From contig CAJSYZ010000011.1 of assembly GCA_910574455.1 (NCBI GenBank), forward strand, positions 1,922,001 to 1,986,000: a DNA stretch of 64,000 bases, written 5' to 3'. How positions within the stretch are numbered: position 1 is the stretch's first letter; every line of letters begins with the position of its first letter. The translations under genes were made by a program, and so were the position numbers. This stretch comes from Trichaptum fuscoviolaceum. Taxonomy: Eukaryota; Basidiomycota; Agaricomycetes; Hymenochaetales; Trichaptaceae. A model generated the notes under the pieces. It was not told the DNA's origin. It worked only from the letters and a program-made list of their open reading frames with translations, and did not search any database. Below are positions 33,338 through 46,345 of the stretch, piece after piece.

Positions 33338-35521
33338 TCAGTCTTCGATGCGTCGAATGTAAACCGGAACTGCAAGCTCCTTGCTATCCGGGATCCTGGG
33401 CCGAATGAGAACGGTTCTGTACATCTCATAATTGGTATCCGGGCCATCGCGCAGCGACAGGCTGAAGTTACGGATCATTACAGATAGTATGGACTGGGAT
33501 GGAGAGAAAAGTAAGCGACGCCCACGAGCTACCAAAATTAACGCGAGATTTGTCCCACCTTTATCTCTGTGAGTGCAAACACTCTACCGAGGCAGATTCG
33601 TGCACCGTCCACGAACGTGAGGATGTGATGATAGCCTTGAATCTCTTTTGCTTTGGCCGTCAGACCTTGCCGGTTGTTGATCCACCGTTCAGGCTTGAAC
33701 TCCTTGGCATCTGGACCCCATATTTCCTCCGAGCAATTTATAGCTTGGATAGGAATAACGACGGGTGTTCCTTTTTTCACGTGTATGAAATTGACTTTCT
33801 CTCCAGATGCCGTGGTAATAGGAGTCAAGAGCGGTATATCGTCATCCTCGGTTGCCTACGCACGATTTATTAAAGACAATATGGCATAGACGGCAATTCA
33901 CTTACAACACGAATGGTCTCGAGCAGAGGAGGGTGAAGGCGCAAAGCCTCGCGAATAACACCGTCAATATACGGAAAGCCGTTGATGAAATCGTCGTATG
34001 TTGGATCAGTAGGGCTTTTGTTCACCTCTTCGCGGAGTCGCTGTTGGGCCTCAGGGTTGCGAGAAAGCTCGATGATAATCCACTACGGGAAGAAGCATTA
34101 GAACCAAATTTATGCCTCGTTTTTGGACAAATCACGAACAGTAAGAACAACTGGATTGAAAAAGAGTCAACTAAATGCGATATAGAATCAATGTATTTGA
34201 GGTACACACTGCTTGTTGTTTCGTATCCACCAAGGATCAGGAGCTTTATCTTCGAAGAAACCCGGTTTCAACGAAGAAATAAAGCAACAGAGAACAGAGC
34301 AACTCACTTGGTTCACAACTTCCTCCTTTGTTAGATTGAATGTTCCCTTCGAACGCTCTGAATTTACTAGAGACGAGAAGGTAGTCAGCTCTACTCTAAG
34401 CCAAACATCGGAGTGGCTTACTCAGTACACCAATAATCGATCTGTCTTTGCTGTTATGATCAATAAGCTCTTTATTTTTGCCCTCCCGCTCGATCAACCT
34501 CCGTGCGATCCCCTCCATTTGATCGTGCACCGCCTTTACTAGCTTGAATTTCTTAGTTGGTAACTCCTGGAGGATGGGAAATATGTTTGCTAGCACGGCA
34601 ATGACAAGCGTCAAGCCGGCATGCGCCGCAATGTCCAGAGCGTTGTATGCATCCGCCATCTCACAGTGGTTTCCTTCCAGAGTAGCGAAGTCATAGTCAA
34701 ATCCTGCTTTACCTATGTTGTCCATGGCAACATTGTCCATCCTGGAAGAAGGGTTATTAGATAAGTGAAAGACAGCTTCACAAATGAGGGGAGGTAGTAC
34801 CAGATTCGAGAGTCAATCAAGGCTTCCCCAGATGTACCTATAACAGATTCCCAAGCCGCTTTGAGCTGTGCAAATTTGTTGGTGCTTAATACTCGTGTAT
34901 ACTATGAACCCTATGCCTATAACTTACCTTGTAGGCAGAATCATAGAAGATCGGTGATAGATCCCGAATAGCAGCACTACTAAATGCCGCACCCAACGCC
35001 CTTCGTTGCCTACGAAGAAAAAATAAGAATCACGTCTATCCGGCTGGGTGTGTGAACGTACCTGAAGTGAGAATCACCTTCTGCCCAAAACAAGCTCGTT
35101 CCGATCTTAGGAGGACAGTGTCAGTCAAGCTTGCGAGGGGTAGATAAAGCTATAAACTCACGATTTGCTTGATAAATCTTGACCGGTCAGGTGGATGCAC
35201 GTAACCGACCGTGTCTTTGTTGAAGTAGTGTGTAATGGCCCTCGCGTCAAACAAAATAGTACGGCTTGACCCTAGCACAGTCGGAATCTTGAATGCGACG
35301 CCATACTTTGCCAGCCACTCTTCATAGAGGGCGCATGAATTGTCCATGGTCAAGTGCCTTGTGACACCGAAGATCCAGCTTGGAGAGGGTGGTCCACGTA
35401 GTTTTGTTGCTTTCGATTTCGACAGGATGGCATTGAACGCTCGGTAGGTCAGCCAAGCTGCTCCCGTAGCGAGGAGGGCAAGGACTTTGGGTCCGATGTC
35501 CAGCGTAGACCCTACAATCAT
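33338..35521 (-). CDS. Cytochrome P450 monooxygenase
   Basis: The start (MIVGSTLDIGPKVLALLATG) is an N-terminal membrane anchor, followed by the proline-rich hinge RGPPSPSW, so the enzyme should sit on the ER facing the cytosol. Further exons give the middle helices (HAGLTLVIAVLANIFP), the K-helix with E-x-x-R in REALRLHPP (about 33900-33990), the PERF-type FKPERW, and the heme loop FVDGARICLG at 33586-33615, whose cysteine holds the iron. The last exon (from about 33500) ends ...YIRRIED with the stop at 33338-33340. The gene has about nine introns of roughly 50-70 nt. All key residues are present. Its neighbours, two 2-oxoglutarate dioxygenases and an MFS transporter, suggest a role in making or breaking down a small molecule. 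I do not assign a CYP family. Confidence 0.92.
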
Positions 35522-37080
35522 CTTGTACGAAATAGCCTACTTTGATAGTTCTGAGGCTAAATTTCGCCTTTATAGATACGAGAAGGTCCTGGGTTCGGTA
35601 CCTCGGTCTGCGCATCGTAAGTGAACCTCATGATTCGATCTACTGAGCTCTCTCATTCTAGCAGTCGTATGATTTTTTGGTGTCACGAGCGCCCGAGAAT
35701 CCCACTAGGTACGGACTTTAGCAGCAAGAAATTGATGAAAGTAGATTTGTATGGTGGAGATGATTGGAGCGAACTCTTATCGTCAATGAAAGGTCAAATA
35801 CCAGTCAGGGATGATGGATCTCAGTAACGGGCGTGGATGGAGAAGGCGCCTTGTTGGTGATCTTTTTTTTTTTTGCAATAGTATCTCCTGTCGTGATTGC
35901 CATTCAAGGTCGTAACGCATGAAAGCCAGACCAATAAGATGCGTCCATTGCCAAGTTCACTAAATTCGTTACTGGGGTGTGCGCATACAAATTTTCATGG
36001 ACACTTACTTCAGTGTCCAAAGACTATGTCACCCGCTGGTTTGACAATGTTGCGTTCCCTTAACCGCCTAAGAACAAAAACGCCATACCGAATGAATGGA
36101 CAAGCCAGTAGGCACTTCTATGCCAAGAATAAGCACCCAATGGCCTCAAGCCGACGTATCCGTGAACGGAAAGTTTGCCGGGACCTTGGACGAGGAGTCA
36201 TACCACTTTACGAACGACAAGGACATTTATGTACCGTGTCAGCTCCATGAGATATATGTACTTTGAATTGGTTCTAAAGAGAAGATTTCGCCTTAGGATA
36301 GACCGACAGCCATTGCATGTTGTCCTACTTTTACTATCAGCGTGTTGAATGGAGCGAAAAAGGTCAGTACTCACCCCATCCTCCGCCGCTCATCTCGATC
36401 CTACCCATGTCAGCTGCCACATATCTTCAGCCAGTCCTATTACGTTTGAACCCAGACCCAGAGAATCTTAGCGGCGAAGGTATATGCGTAAAAGTGGTGG
36501 TAGAATGAACCATCGCAGTTTGAAGTTTTTGCAGAGACAGTCCGAACGAAATTCGGTCGCTCCCAATGCTTCATAGAGTATAACTAGCCGGTTCAGAGTC
36601 CAAGTGCACAATGCTTAAGGTCTCCTCTCCCTTACGCCTACGTCTGTTCGAGTCAAATCAGATCCGAGTCGTTTCGCGTCGTGGTCGATGGTTTGTAATA
36701 ATTACATGAACTTATTTATAACCTCGGGTGATCCCGAGCTTGCACCAGTCTCCTGTACCCAGGGAGATTGTAATTCACTCTTATGAACGAGATACTCATG
36801 ATATACTAGTTTATAAGAACTAAGTCCTACAGATGGACAGCTTGCATTCATAACAGCCGTTTGCAGACCAGACTACTTAAGGGGGGGGGGGGGGGGAAGG
36901 AGATGTGTGTTGGTTGTATCAGTCATAGCAATAGCGAGGATAGATATAAGTATCTAGAGATCAATATCGAGTATATCATAGAATTTTCCGAAACATAGCA
37001 CACAAGACATCTTCGAGGCCGCGAGCCACGCCAAAATCTGGCGGCTTCGTTACGCCTCCTCTTCCATGATACATTATAGT
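35522..37080. other. Spacer between P450 and MFS genes, possible gene fragment
   Basis: About 1.56 kb with no complete gene. A small open frame at 36119-36265 on the plus strand begins MPRISTQWPQADVSVNG and reads like part of a real protein, but nothing before or after it extends the text; it may be a leftover exon. A run of 12 Ts lies near 35863-35875 and a run of 16 Gs at 36881-36896. Confidence 0.45.
36881..36896. repeat. Homopolymer run of 16 G
   Basis: A perfect G16 run followed by AAGG, in the 3' flank of the MFS gene. Runs this long are rare in fungal genomes and vary in length; the exact count may be unreliable in the assembly. Confidence 0.9.
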
Positions 37081-40000
37081 TTACGTGAGGAAAAGTCTTG
37101 GATGCCTTGCGACGAAACTGCGAGCCCTTTTCCCCAACACGTACTAGAGACAAATGTTAGAATATAGGAGCGCGTATTGGACATGAAGCATACCATAGGT
37201 ACCCCGGTTAGGATACAAAATGCTGTAACACCAGCGAGCATACCTTACATTTCGAGAAAGCGTCAGCAATCTGGTCTGGCAAATTGGCGAAACTTAGCAA
37301 ACCAAATGTATCGAGTATTCCCTGAATTTACAAGAAGAGTGATTAGAGATGAGGCATCCCAGATTGAAACGCTCGTACTAACCAGATCAATCACCCAACC
37401 ATTAACAAAAAGTGTAAAGACATATAGGAGTATGTCTTTCAAGAAATTTATCAAGGCAAAACACTATCAAACTGTGAGATGTATATAGACACATGAGCTC
37501 AATGGCTTACCTCTGGAGTGTTCTTCCGGTGTACATCCTGAACATGCATGCCGTTAGTTATGCCTTTTATGTGAACTTGTATAAAGGCTGACAATAAGAT
37601 AGCTGCATACAGCTGTCGAGCCGATGCATTGTCCAGCACTCTGAACGAGCTATGCGTTAGTTGACGATTAAACATGTGACCGGAACACTCACAATCATAG
37701 AGTACATGACAACAGGACCAACTAGGAGTTGTGCTCAGAATACATGAGAGTAAAGTTGGAATAAATGTCTGGCTCACTCCAAGGCAAGCCCTTCGGCTGC
37801 ATAACAGCCTTATGGTGAAGGTAGTTTAGTGATGTTCTATTGGGGTAAGATAGTAATATTACCCATCCGATGTACCCAGCAATGTCAAGGATGAACATTG
37901 GCACCAGGAGGAAGAGTCGGAATTCTGGCTCATATATGCCGTTGTTTCTCTTGGCTGCCCATTTTACCGACCAGTCCGAGATACTGTAGAAGTCGATATG
38001 ATGTTCAAAACCTGTGAACGTCTGACATAGATACACTCACGGCCCTGCTAAAACTGTGCCGATAACGGCCCCAATGAATGGCCCGATAGAGACAAGACCA
38101 ACTCTATACGAAGTCAGCCACATATATTACTGTCATATTGTCAGCAGGAAAGACATACTTTGTCGCATCGAAAAAATAGGGGGCACTGCCAAATACGAGA
38201 GAGTAGATAACTGAGACAACTGGAGAGAATTTATGAATTTCCCCCATTATTTATGAGAGACCTTAGCTGCTAACCGACTAGCCATCTGAAAGAATATTTT
38301 GTCAAAAACCATGAGATAAAAGCTAAGATGGCTTACACAGTCGTGCACCCGTCTATCATAACGTATGTGAGTATGCGGCTCTTTAATAAATGAGACGAGG
38401 ATAACGTACAGGCAAAAAAGGTGAACCAGACTGCCGGACTGAGTAGAAAGGGAAAAGGTCGAAGAATAGCCCTCACAAAACTCGTGTCGCTTGTATAGCT
38501 CCATGGCTTCAGCTCTTCCAAGAATTTCTTTGGACGAGAACTAAACTGCCCTATCTCAGTAGACGATCCTTGATCCACATATTCCGCGGTAGTCAGTTTG
38601 GTTTCGATCGCTGTGACATTATCTTTGGGCTTCTCGTCAATTTCCATAATCTCAGTCTCTGAGGTATTTTGAGTTTCCTTGGTCAGTTCTTGACGGTCAT
38701 ACTAGTCGTTTGAAGATGAGTTTTACATTTCCATCAGCTAAAACAAATGGAACCCACCATGGTTTCGGGAACCAAACAAATGACAGTAACTAGGCTGATT
38801 CCGAACATGATCATGATCAGCCAGAATGTCCAGCTTAGATACATAAGGAATTATGTCAAACGACAACCTAAACCCATTAGATTAGCAGGCTTACCGCCAT
38901 CCTAAGCTTGGTTGGTTGATAACAAATCCGTTGATAATCGGGGTAATCTGGGAGCTGGCTACTCAGGACAGAAAATGTAGAGGTAAATAAATCACTAACA
39001 GCGATACCGCCTAGTGCCTCGTCAGTTTTATCTAAGATTCGCCTTGTAAATTAAAACACGAACCACCGATAGCAAAATTCCAGACAGCGACACGAAATCC
39101 TCGCTCGTGAACCTCAACATGAACTCGTTATGATATGCACCATTCGACAAGGAAGAAGTCTTACAAAGAACACATCGCCTATGCTGGCCGTCACAAGAGC
39201 CTCGTATGGGGCCATACCGAGGCCTGTCGAAAGCGGTCACAAATACAATTCATCAAGTGAAAAAGGAACAGGTCCCAACCCTGGAAAACACGCGCTGCCT
39301 TGAATGAGTTGATATTTGTTGACCTGAAGAATTTGTTCAACCTATATGTACGCATGAATCCTGAAAACACTAACCTAGCAGCCCAGATGCCTAAGGCATA
39401 GGGCAACTTAGTTTCGTATAGTGGGTGAAAGTGTAAAGTGCATCTTACACGTTAAAACCTGACACACAGAAGCGAAGAGGAAGGCCGGTCTTCGACCAAC
39501 CTTGATGGCTACGGAACCTTGAACTAGTGTGAACCACCCTAAGGCTAAGGATAGATCTGCATTTGTCCCTGCGACAGTGTTAATGGAAACACCCCATTCC
39601 GATGCAATATCTTTGAAACCGGCACTGGAAAAAATAGAGCGTTTATTAGATAGGTAGATTCAGCCATAGTTATGACAGTTACATACTTCAGAAGATGCCC
39701 AATCGATCCGCTAAAGGTAAGAGTTAACGTAGAGAACGAGGTGGAGGAGCGAACTCAACATACGCGAGACCGGCGGCAAGGCAAAGACTAAACATGTGAG
39801 GTCTAGTAGTAGTATTTCCCACGCCTTTCAAGTTCATGTTGATCGCTGGTCGACTCACCTCCAAAACAAACCCTCCTTCTTCCACTTCGGCCAATTCAGC
39901 GGGTCCTGCAGAACACAAAAGCTGCTTAGCACTAATAGAAACCGACATGGATGCAATGCATCGTTACCTTTGGGTCGTCAGATGGTTGTGGAATCAAGAT

Positions 40001-40239
40001 AATATCGACCTGGCTGTTTATGGGTAAGCAAATCGAGAATTCGCCAGACTTTGCTTGCTCTACTTTTTGGCATGTTTCAGGCCCAAATGACCCTTCGCAA
40101 AACCTCCTTTCCTCTCGCTAAGAAGTGCTGTTCCCGGAACCTGCAGATGAAGCTTCGTATAATCTCGAAACAAAAAGCAACGAGATAGCAACGCACATGC
40201 TCCCCGAGATATTTGTCCTTCAGGACTCCAAACGCCATG
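37081..40239 (-). CDS. MFS transporter, drug:H+ antiporter-like family
   Basis: Fungal MFS carriers of this sort (12 membrane helices, proton-driven) move small molecules across the plasma membrane. The start MAFGVLKDKYLGEH, joined after an intron to VPGTALLSE, and then IPQPSDDPKDPLNWPKWKKE, is the standard N-terminal signature of this group. Membrane helices are scattered over many short exons down to 37081. A central cytosolic loop lies at about 38500-38650 (KPKDNVTAIETKL) and the second half at 37720-38040 contains LFLLVPMFILDIAGYIGWV. The end reads GILDTFG, GMLAGVTAFCIL and then GKRARSFVARHPRLFLT with the TAA at 37081-37083. At least 12 introns of about 50-60 nt. A full exon model was not built, so a break inside cannot be excluded. 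Confidence 0.82.
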
Positions 40240-40658
40240 ATGAAAGCTAGCTCCAACGATTGGGAGGCACTTCAGAAACGCTCATCTGCATCTGTCGCTA
40301 TAAGCTCTGTGTATTGCTCCCAGAACTTATTTCTAGTACGCCGCCTGATCCTTTTATCAAATGTATGGACTCTAGATATGTCTTCTCAACTTCTGAGAAA
40401 CCTAAACGTCCGTTTCGTTCGATTGGCTGATCATGGGACTCGGAGCTTGGGAAACGGCCTGTCTCGAATAAAGGCTCCTTCACGGTATATTTTCTGTCTT
40501 TGCGGAGCCCCGTGCTGTGCAAGGTGTGAATACTAGTGGAATCATATGACGAACGGATAAAATGTTCATGCATATCTCAGCGCTGAAGATCCCGACAATG
40601 ACTGGCGTTATATAGAACTGGGGAGGGGATACAACTAGCTTTAGTCTCCTCCTTCACT
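40240..40658. promoter_or_regulatory. Divergent promoter region between MFS and dioxygenase 2
   Basis: These 419 bp separate the start of the MFS gene (minus) and the start of dioxygenase 2 (plus), so both genes may share control signals. Open frames crossing it have no family signature. No specific operator was recognised. Confidence 0.5.
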
Positions 40659-42354
40659 ATGGTCTCAGCCAATTCTAACGGTTCATCGCATACTAATGGC
40701 AGCACGAAATCTTTCATTCGCAAACCACTTCAATACAGCGGTTCTCTTGATCAGTTCAAATACGTTGATGCTACGCCTATCATTGGGCGGGAATATCCTG
40801 AAGTCCAGATCACAGATTTAATGAAGGCAGAGAACGCCGATGAGTTGCTTAGAGATCTCGCCATCACCAGTGAGCCCAATGACATTCATACATTTCTCTC
40901 CAAGTCGTAAACTGATCATTTCTTTCATTAAATCAGTTAGCAGACGCGGTGTTGTGTTCTTCAGAAAACAGAACATAGAGATTGAAGATCAGAAACTCCT
41001 TGCGCAAAGGCTCGGAGAGCTTACCGGAAAGCCTGAAACATCTAAGCTACATGTCCACCCCCTGTTCAACTCATCCGACAATGCACCAATGAATGAAAGT
41101 GGAGCTCAGGATCCTTTTGGTAGGCAGACTTGTGGATGTTTAGGGCTTTGTCACTGATCGAGATCTTATAAAGTATATGTCGTGTCATTAAAGAGCCAGC
41201 AGAAAATGTACAAATCAATGCAGCATCGCGTGAACGCGGCACCAGCATCTGCAGGTTGGCACTCCGAGTGTGTGATTCGTTGTCTCAATAATTTTTTACA
41301 AGCCTTTCTATAGCTGACCACATATTTTAGCTTGACATTTGAAAACATACCTTCTGATTATGCATGCTTGAAGATGATTACGACCCCCTCAACAGGCGGG
41401 GACACTGTGAGCTCCCTCAATTTTATACTTTACTTGTGTGCTGAATGTTCGGCAGCTCTGGGCCTCAGGCTACGAAGTTTACGACCGCATTTCCCCCTCT
41501 CTGCGGGAATACTTGACGACCTTGAACGCAACTCATGCACAGCCGGTCTTCAAACGTCACGCAACAGATGGAGGCTTCCCTATAGTCTCTCCGCGGGGAG
41601 CTCCGGAGAACGTGGGCGACGACTTTTCCGTTGTTCACCCTGCCGTTAGGACAAACCCAGTCACCGGATGGCGGAGTATATACGCCGCAGGTCTTCACCT
41701 GAAGGAGATAAACGGCTTGACACCATACGAAGGGAAATGGATAAAGGACTACGTTGAGTATCTCATCACGCAGTACGTCAGCTATCCTGTTTGCAATGCA
41801 TGATGACTGAACGTCTAAAAGTAATCATGATCTCCAAGTTCGATTCAAATGGAACCCCGGTGATGTCGCAATATGGGACAAGTAAGTTTCTGAAACATTG
41901 CGGTGTTATCTTGTCTTACTTAGGCTCGCCGTGTAGCCGTTCAGTTTATCATACAGCTACGTAAGTCGAGTTACTGTGTTTTCTTTACGCTCATAAGGGT
42001 TTCAATATCTTTTCAGGGTGGACTTAGATGGAACTAGGGAGGCACATAGGACGACATCTCTTGGAGAGCGCCCTTACTTCGATCCCGCTGTAAGTACAAC
42101 GACAGATAGAACAATCACAAACATCACTCAATTTCTGCCTAGTCAACTTCGAGGCGGGAAGGTCTCGCTGCGGAATAGGACAGCACATTATTATTCGCAC
42201 ATGCATACCTTCAGTCTCACGTCGAACGTCAGACCCAAACTACTCATTAGTTTGACTAGTTTACAAATAAATTCAAGAATTACCTGCTACACAGCGAGAA
42301 ACAGAGGAAGATCGAATGCAAGAAATGGCTAAAATGATCGGTAGGACTACTTGA
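40659..42354 (+). CDS. TauD/TfdA-type 2-oxoglutarate dioxygenase, copy 2
   Basis: Nine exons close in phase: 40659-40869, 40937-41119, 41174-41267, 41331-41406, 41456-41772, 41822-41881, 41937-41960, 42017-42089, 42295-42354, giving 365 residues. The final intron (205 nt) and last exon are the least sure. Landmarks: LQYSGSLDQFKY, TPIIGREY, SRRGVVFFRKQN, GKPETSKLHVHP, the iron-binding pair in GWHSD, IPSDYACLKM, LWASGYEVYDRIS, HPAVRTNPVTGWRS, the distal iron ligand His in SVYHTAT, and the 2-oxoglutarate Arg in RTTSLGE. It is closely similar to copy 1 at 29516 in both text and splice sites, so the two come from a duplication. It starts 420 bp from the divergently read MFS gene. Substrate unknown; sulfonates or other small acids are known for the family. 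Confidence 0.9.
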
Positions 42355-42576
42355 ATGAAGTATGGTATAAAAGTTATTGCTATGAAAACAAATCGTTAAA
42401 TCTCATTACGGTGATACAACCTGCCGAGGTATTGTAGCAAAGACCAGATGGCAGAGGCTGATCAGATCAAGTATAGAATGCAACAAATGAATTGGGTATC
42501 ATCCTGAAGAACTGCGAAGTAACTGAGACCCAACCCCAAGCTAAAATATATGTCATAAATATCCTAGAATTATCGT

Positions 42577-45500
42577 TCACCGAGGATTGGTGACGTTCCT
42601 CCTCCTAGCCATGTCTAGAGGAGTGAGCTTGGAGTTGGACATGGGTAGCCTCGATACACTGTTCTCTGAATCATCGTTGTCATTAAAGAGGTCTACGGAC
42701 TGAAGTCAGCACTTTCTTTTTGCATTTAAGAAAGACGAACTTACGAGATTGTTGGCTAAATGAAGGACGAACGGAAGTTTTATCTTTACTCGAAGCGGAC
42801 GCCTTGTTGTCCATGAACATGTCCATAGGTCCCATAACTGGCAATTGTTTCGGCAATACGGATTTCCGACGCTGAGCACAAGATGTTAGTTGATTGTAAA
42901 AATTGTAGAACAGAATATGAAGGGAGATGCCTACTTTGTTCGCTCCTGCGACATTGATAGCCTCCAGATCTACCGCGAAACGAGACTCGTCTATCCGCTC
43001 ACGTTTCTCCACGCATTCAACAACCCAAGAGATGTTTACCACCAATGGCCGTGGTTCGTCTAGTAATCTGATGACTCCTTTTTCAGTTGCGCTTCGAAAT
43101 GAGGATTATTCTCATAGCATTACCTGTATCGCGTGAGCGTACTCGGGAGGCCGTTTTTATAGACTATGTGCGTGCAAGTTTGTCCTACGCGAGCTAAAAT
43201 CTAAAGAAACCCATTTGGAATGAAGTATAGAATCATGACATATTAGACAGACCTTTGCGCCAAGACTACGAAGCATGTCTACGAACAAGGCACCTGCATC
43301 CTCCCCGTCCTCTGTTTTGACGTCAACAAATATCGTACACTTATTCAGGACATCTAGTGAACCAGGCATCTTCGAACGGTTTGATGTCCCTTTCTTTCCT
43401 GTCCTTGTTCCTTCCTCGCCATCTGATTCTCCAAACGCAGCCGGCGCAGTAGATGGCCCAGGTATGGTTGGCTCACTCTGTGTCCTTGCGAGCCCAGAAG
43501 GTGTGATAGTCGTAGTAAAGGAACGCGGCGCCGCAGAACGTACTGGACGTGATGAGGGAACAGTGAAGATTGCGTTGACTGTGCGCTTTCTGGTCGAGGT
43601 CGAAGACTCTGATGCCGGTGACTGTTCGCTACCCCCCACGCTTTCATCCTCAGTTTGCGGCGCGGTCAACGACTGAGTCAAAGCAGAGAAGGCCATTGAT
43701 GCCCGTCGGGACGCATTCAGCCTCGTTATCTTCTTTAATTCTTTACCGTCGGCTGAGAAATTACCACTGTCAGAGCTGTTGCCATTCGTCGGAGCAAAAC
43801 TGTTGTCGAAAGGAAGGGTGTTATCCCTGCCTTCATTGAGGTTAGTAGTCGAGCTGTCCTCGGTGTCGAATAAGTTCGAAGGTGGCATTGGGACATCTTC
43901 ATCAACCGCATTACTTGATGATGGTTTGACAGGACTGCCCTGCACTGTCTCCAGTGTTGTCTTTTGACTCGCTTTCATTCTGGCCGGTGGCCTTGCGAAA
44001 GTGCCTGAGGAGAATCCAGAACCGAAGATCGAAGTGCGACCGACTCGCTCAGTAGCCGCGGATTTTGCGAAAGGGAAGTGCTTTAGCGGAAGAGACGCCT
44101 TACCCTTACCCTTGTCTTTACTTGTTCCCGGAAATAAGGGTGGCGGCGGAGGGAACATTGACTTCTTCCCCGGAATAACGGATCCAGCACGACTAGCTGG
44201 CCTTGAGACGGTCCCCGGACGATTGCCGAGCTTGAGTTGTTCATCAAAATCTCGCGTAAAGCCCATACTCGTCGATGGTCTCGGCCTTTCGCCTTCGTCG
44301 GAGGAACTACACGGTTTTGAAGGAGGCGGCAACGCAAGCTTTTCAAGGGCCGAGTTCAGATTGGACAACGTAGTAGCCGTGCGTGCCCTGGAAGCTGGGT
44401 CCTTAACGGAAGGGGGAAAGAATGAGGACGTTGAGAAGAGCCCAAACCCAGACATCGACGTCCGCTTTTCGGGAGATAATGACGATGGCTTTGTTATGAC
44501 AAATGGTTTATGAGAGCGTTGGGAATCCTCTTCCAAACATTTACCCTTTGTTGCAGAGTCCTGCTTCAGCTGCGTCTTAGAAGAAAGGGCTGGTCGATTC
44601 GGAGAGTCTTCCGGAGGACATGACGTCGCCCTCGCCAAAGACGGTCTACCGAGATGAGTTGAAGTGTTGGCCATAGGCTTTGATGGGGAAACGGGCTGTA
44701 TCGATGATGCCCTTTGTTTTACAAGTTTTTGTTGCCTCAGTGCCGCAGCCCTGGTCATACGAATGCGAGGTGTCGAAGATGTGATAGGTTTTGGGTGCCG
44801 TTTCTTCCGCTGAATCGGCTTGTTGAGAGACGTAGTGCTATTTGACGATGTCAAAGAGGAGGAAGTTGAAGAAGAGGTGATTGGTGCTGCTGCCGAAACG
44901 GTTTGTGGGAGATTCGATGTCGGTGTGGATGGCCGTTCCTCTACAGACAGGAGGACAAGAGGGGAGAGCGGCACAGGACTTGCCGCCTTGTCTTCATGCT
45001 GGTGATGAGCAATTGAAAGTCCAGTTTCCTCTCGTTTGTCTGAAATGTCGCTCTTAGATTTCGGAGACAGCGGCGGCAATGCCGAGGCAGCAGTGGAACA
45101 AGGCAACGTTGAATCAGAAGAATTATGTCCCGTCGAAATTTCTTTCGAGACAACAGGTAGATCCAGAGCTATCGGTTGCTTAGATGTGTCATCCTCTCGA
45201 GCAGCTCGCCCGGAATCTTGCTTCTCCGATGGACAAGCGTGATTTGAGAGGAGTACTGGGTCCTTCTGCTTGACGTTCGATGAAGTCAGCAAAGGCCCAG
45301 AAGCAATCTGTAGTTCCAAAGCTGGCACTGTGCTTGTGGGTCTTAATCCAAAGATGTCGCTAGATATTTTGGAAGTGCTTGTCGCCTCTGAATTAGCATT
45401 CTGTTTTGTATGTTAACAATTCTGTAAGTCCATAAGGGCTGAGTAACTCACTACATCCATCCTCTCCATCTGCCCATCACTCACGGCCCTCGGCACGCCT

Positions 45501-46345
45501 TTCGATGGTGATGATGGCTTCGGACCAAGCCCGAGTCCATGCGCAACTTTCCGAGGGGAGGGTGTCATCGTCCGCATATCTATCTCGGGCAGCTCTCTCA
45601 GCTTCTTCAACGTTGGCGTTTCGGGGATCCTCAATTGCGGCTTTAACGAAGAAGAGGGCCTGGTTTCACTAAATATTCGACGAGCGGCAATGTTTGGCTT
45701 GGGTGTGGACTGGTTCGATACCTGTCGCGCGAAGAACATATCAAGTGGCCCCTTCACCGCAGATTCCGCACTCGTAACCTTCAATTTCGGTCGCTTTGGT
45801 GGATTGACATTATCATTATCCATACTGTCATCAGAAAATGGAGAGCTAGAGCGCTTTGCTTGGCCCGCTTCCTCTGATTTTCTAGGTGACAAGAGGATGT
45901 CATCCTCGATGTCTGGTTGGGTGTCAACGCATACCGATGCGTTCATATTCTCCGATGGTCCTGCTTCCTGCGCCTCCAAGTTGTCTACGTTCGAGAGGGG
46001 ACTCTTGCTATTCAGATTCACCTTCCGCATCGCGCGCTTCGCGTCCTTCAGAGGTGATCGTCCAAATGAAACATCGAATTCCGCGATTTGCAGTTGTGAT
46101 CGAGTGCGTTTGTTTGCGTTCATGCTGAGTGGCTTCAAGAAAGGATTCATATTCTGTGATGTCGTATTTGTGGACATAACATCCCAGAGGCGTAAGAGAG
46201 CGTTACTGTGGATGTCGTTTACTGTGGTGATTGAGGAGGAACGCGACAACACAAACGGAAGCTTATTCGTCGTCGCGTCAGAATCCGGCGTGGGAAGTTC
46301 AGACGCGCGCGCGCCGACGCGACAACTTAGAAATCACGCGACCAT
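42577..46345 (-). CDS. BRCT-domain protein, microcephalin-like
   Basis: A large, mostly disordered nuclear protein. The N-terminal exon region (46252-45460) includes HSNALLRLWDVMS and short phosphosite-like SP words; the long middle exon (45328 to about 43260) is S/P/K-rich. The C-terminal exons hold one BRCT domain: KCTIFVDVKTEDGEDAG, DMLRSLGAKV and the hallmark tryptophan helix ISWVVECVEKRERIDESRF, followed by RRKSVLPKQ. The end reads LDMARRRNVTNPR with the TGA at 42577-42579. BRCT domains bind phosphoproteins in DNA-damage signalling and chromosome condensation; the layout most resembles microcephalin-type proteins, though other BRCT families are possible. The start codon is unresolved: the open frame runs up to about 46320, and the nearest ATG (about 46342) is cut off by a TGA after three codons. 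Confidence 0.72.

Noticed and set aside
35560..35640. tRNA-like B-box text (GGGTTCGGTACC) near 35590
   Set aside because: No matching A box or acceptor stem could be folded around it by eye.
29516..42354. TET/JBP-type DNA dioxygenase associated with the KDZ transposase
   Set aside because: The two dioxygenases have the TauD/TfdA pattern (GWHSD, distal SVYHTAT, RxTSLGE) and align with small-molecule enzymes, not with the TET/JBP core.
44001..44513. 170-codon plus-strand frame inside the BRCT gene
   Set aside because: It is antisense to the S/P-rich middle exon, which belongs to a longer frame ending in a clear BRCT domain.
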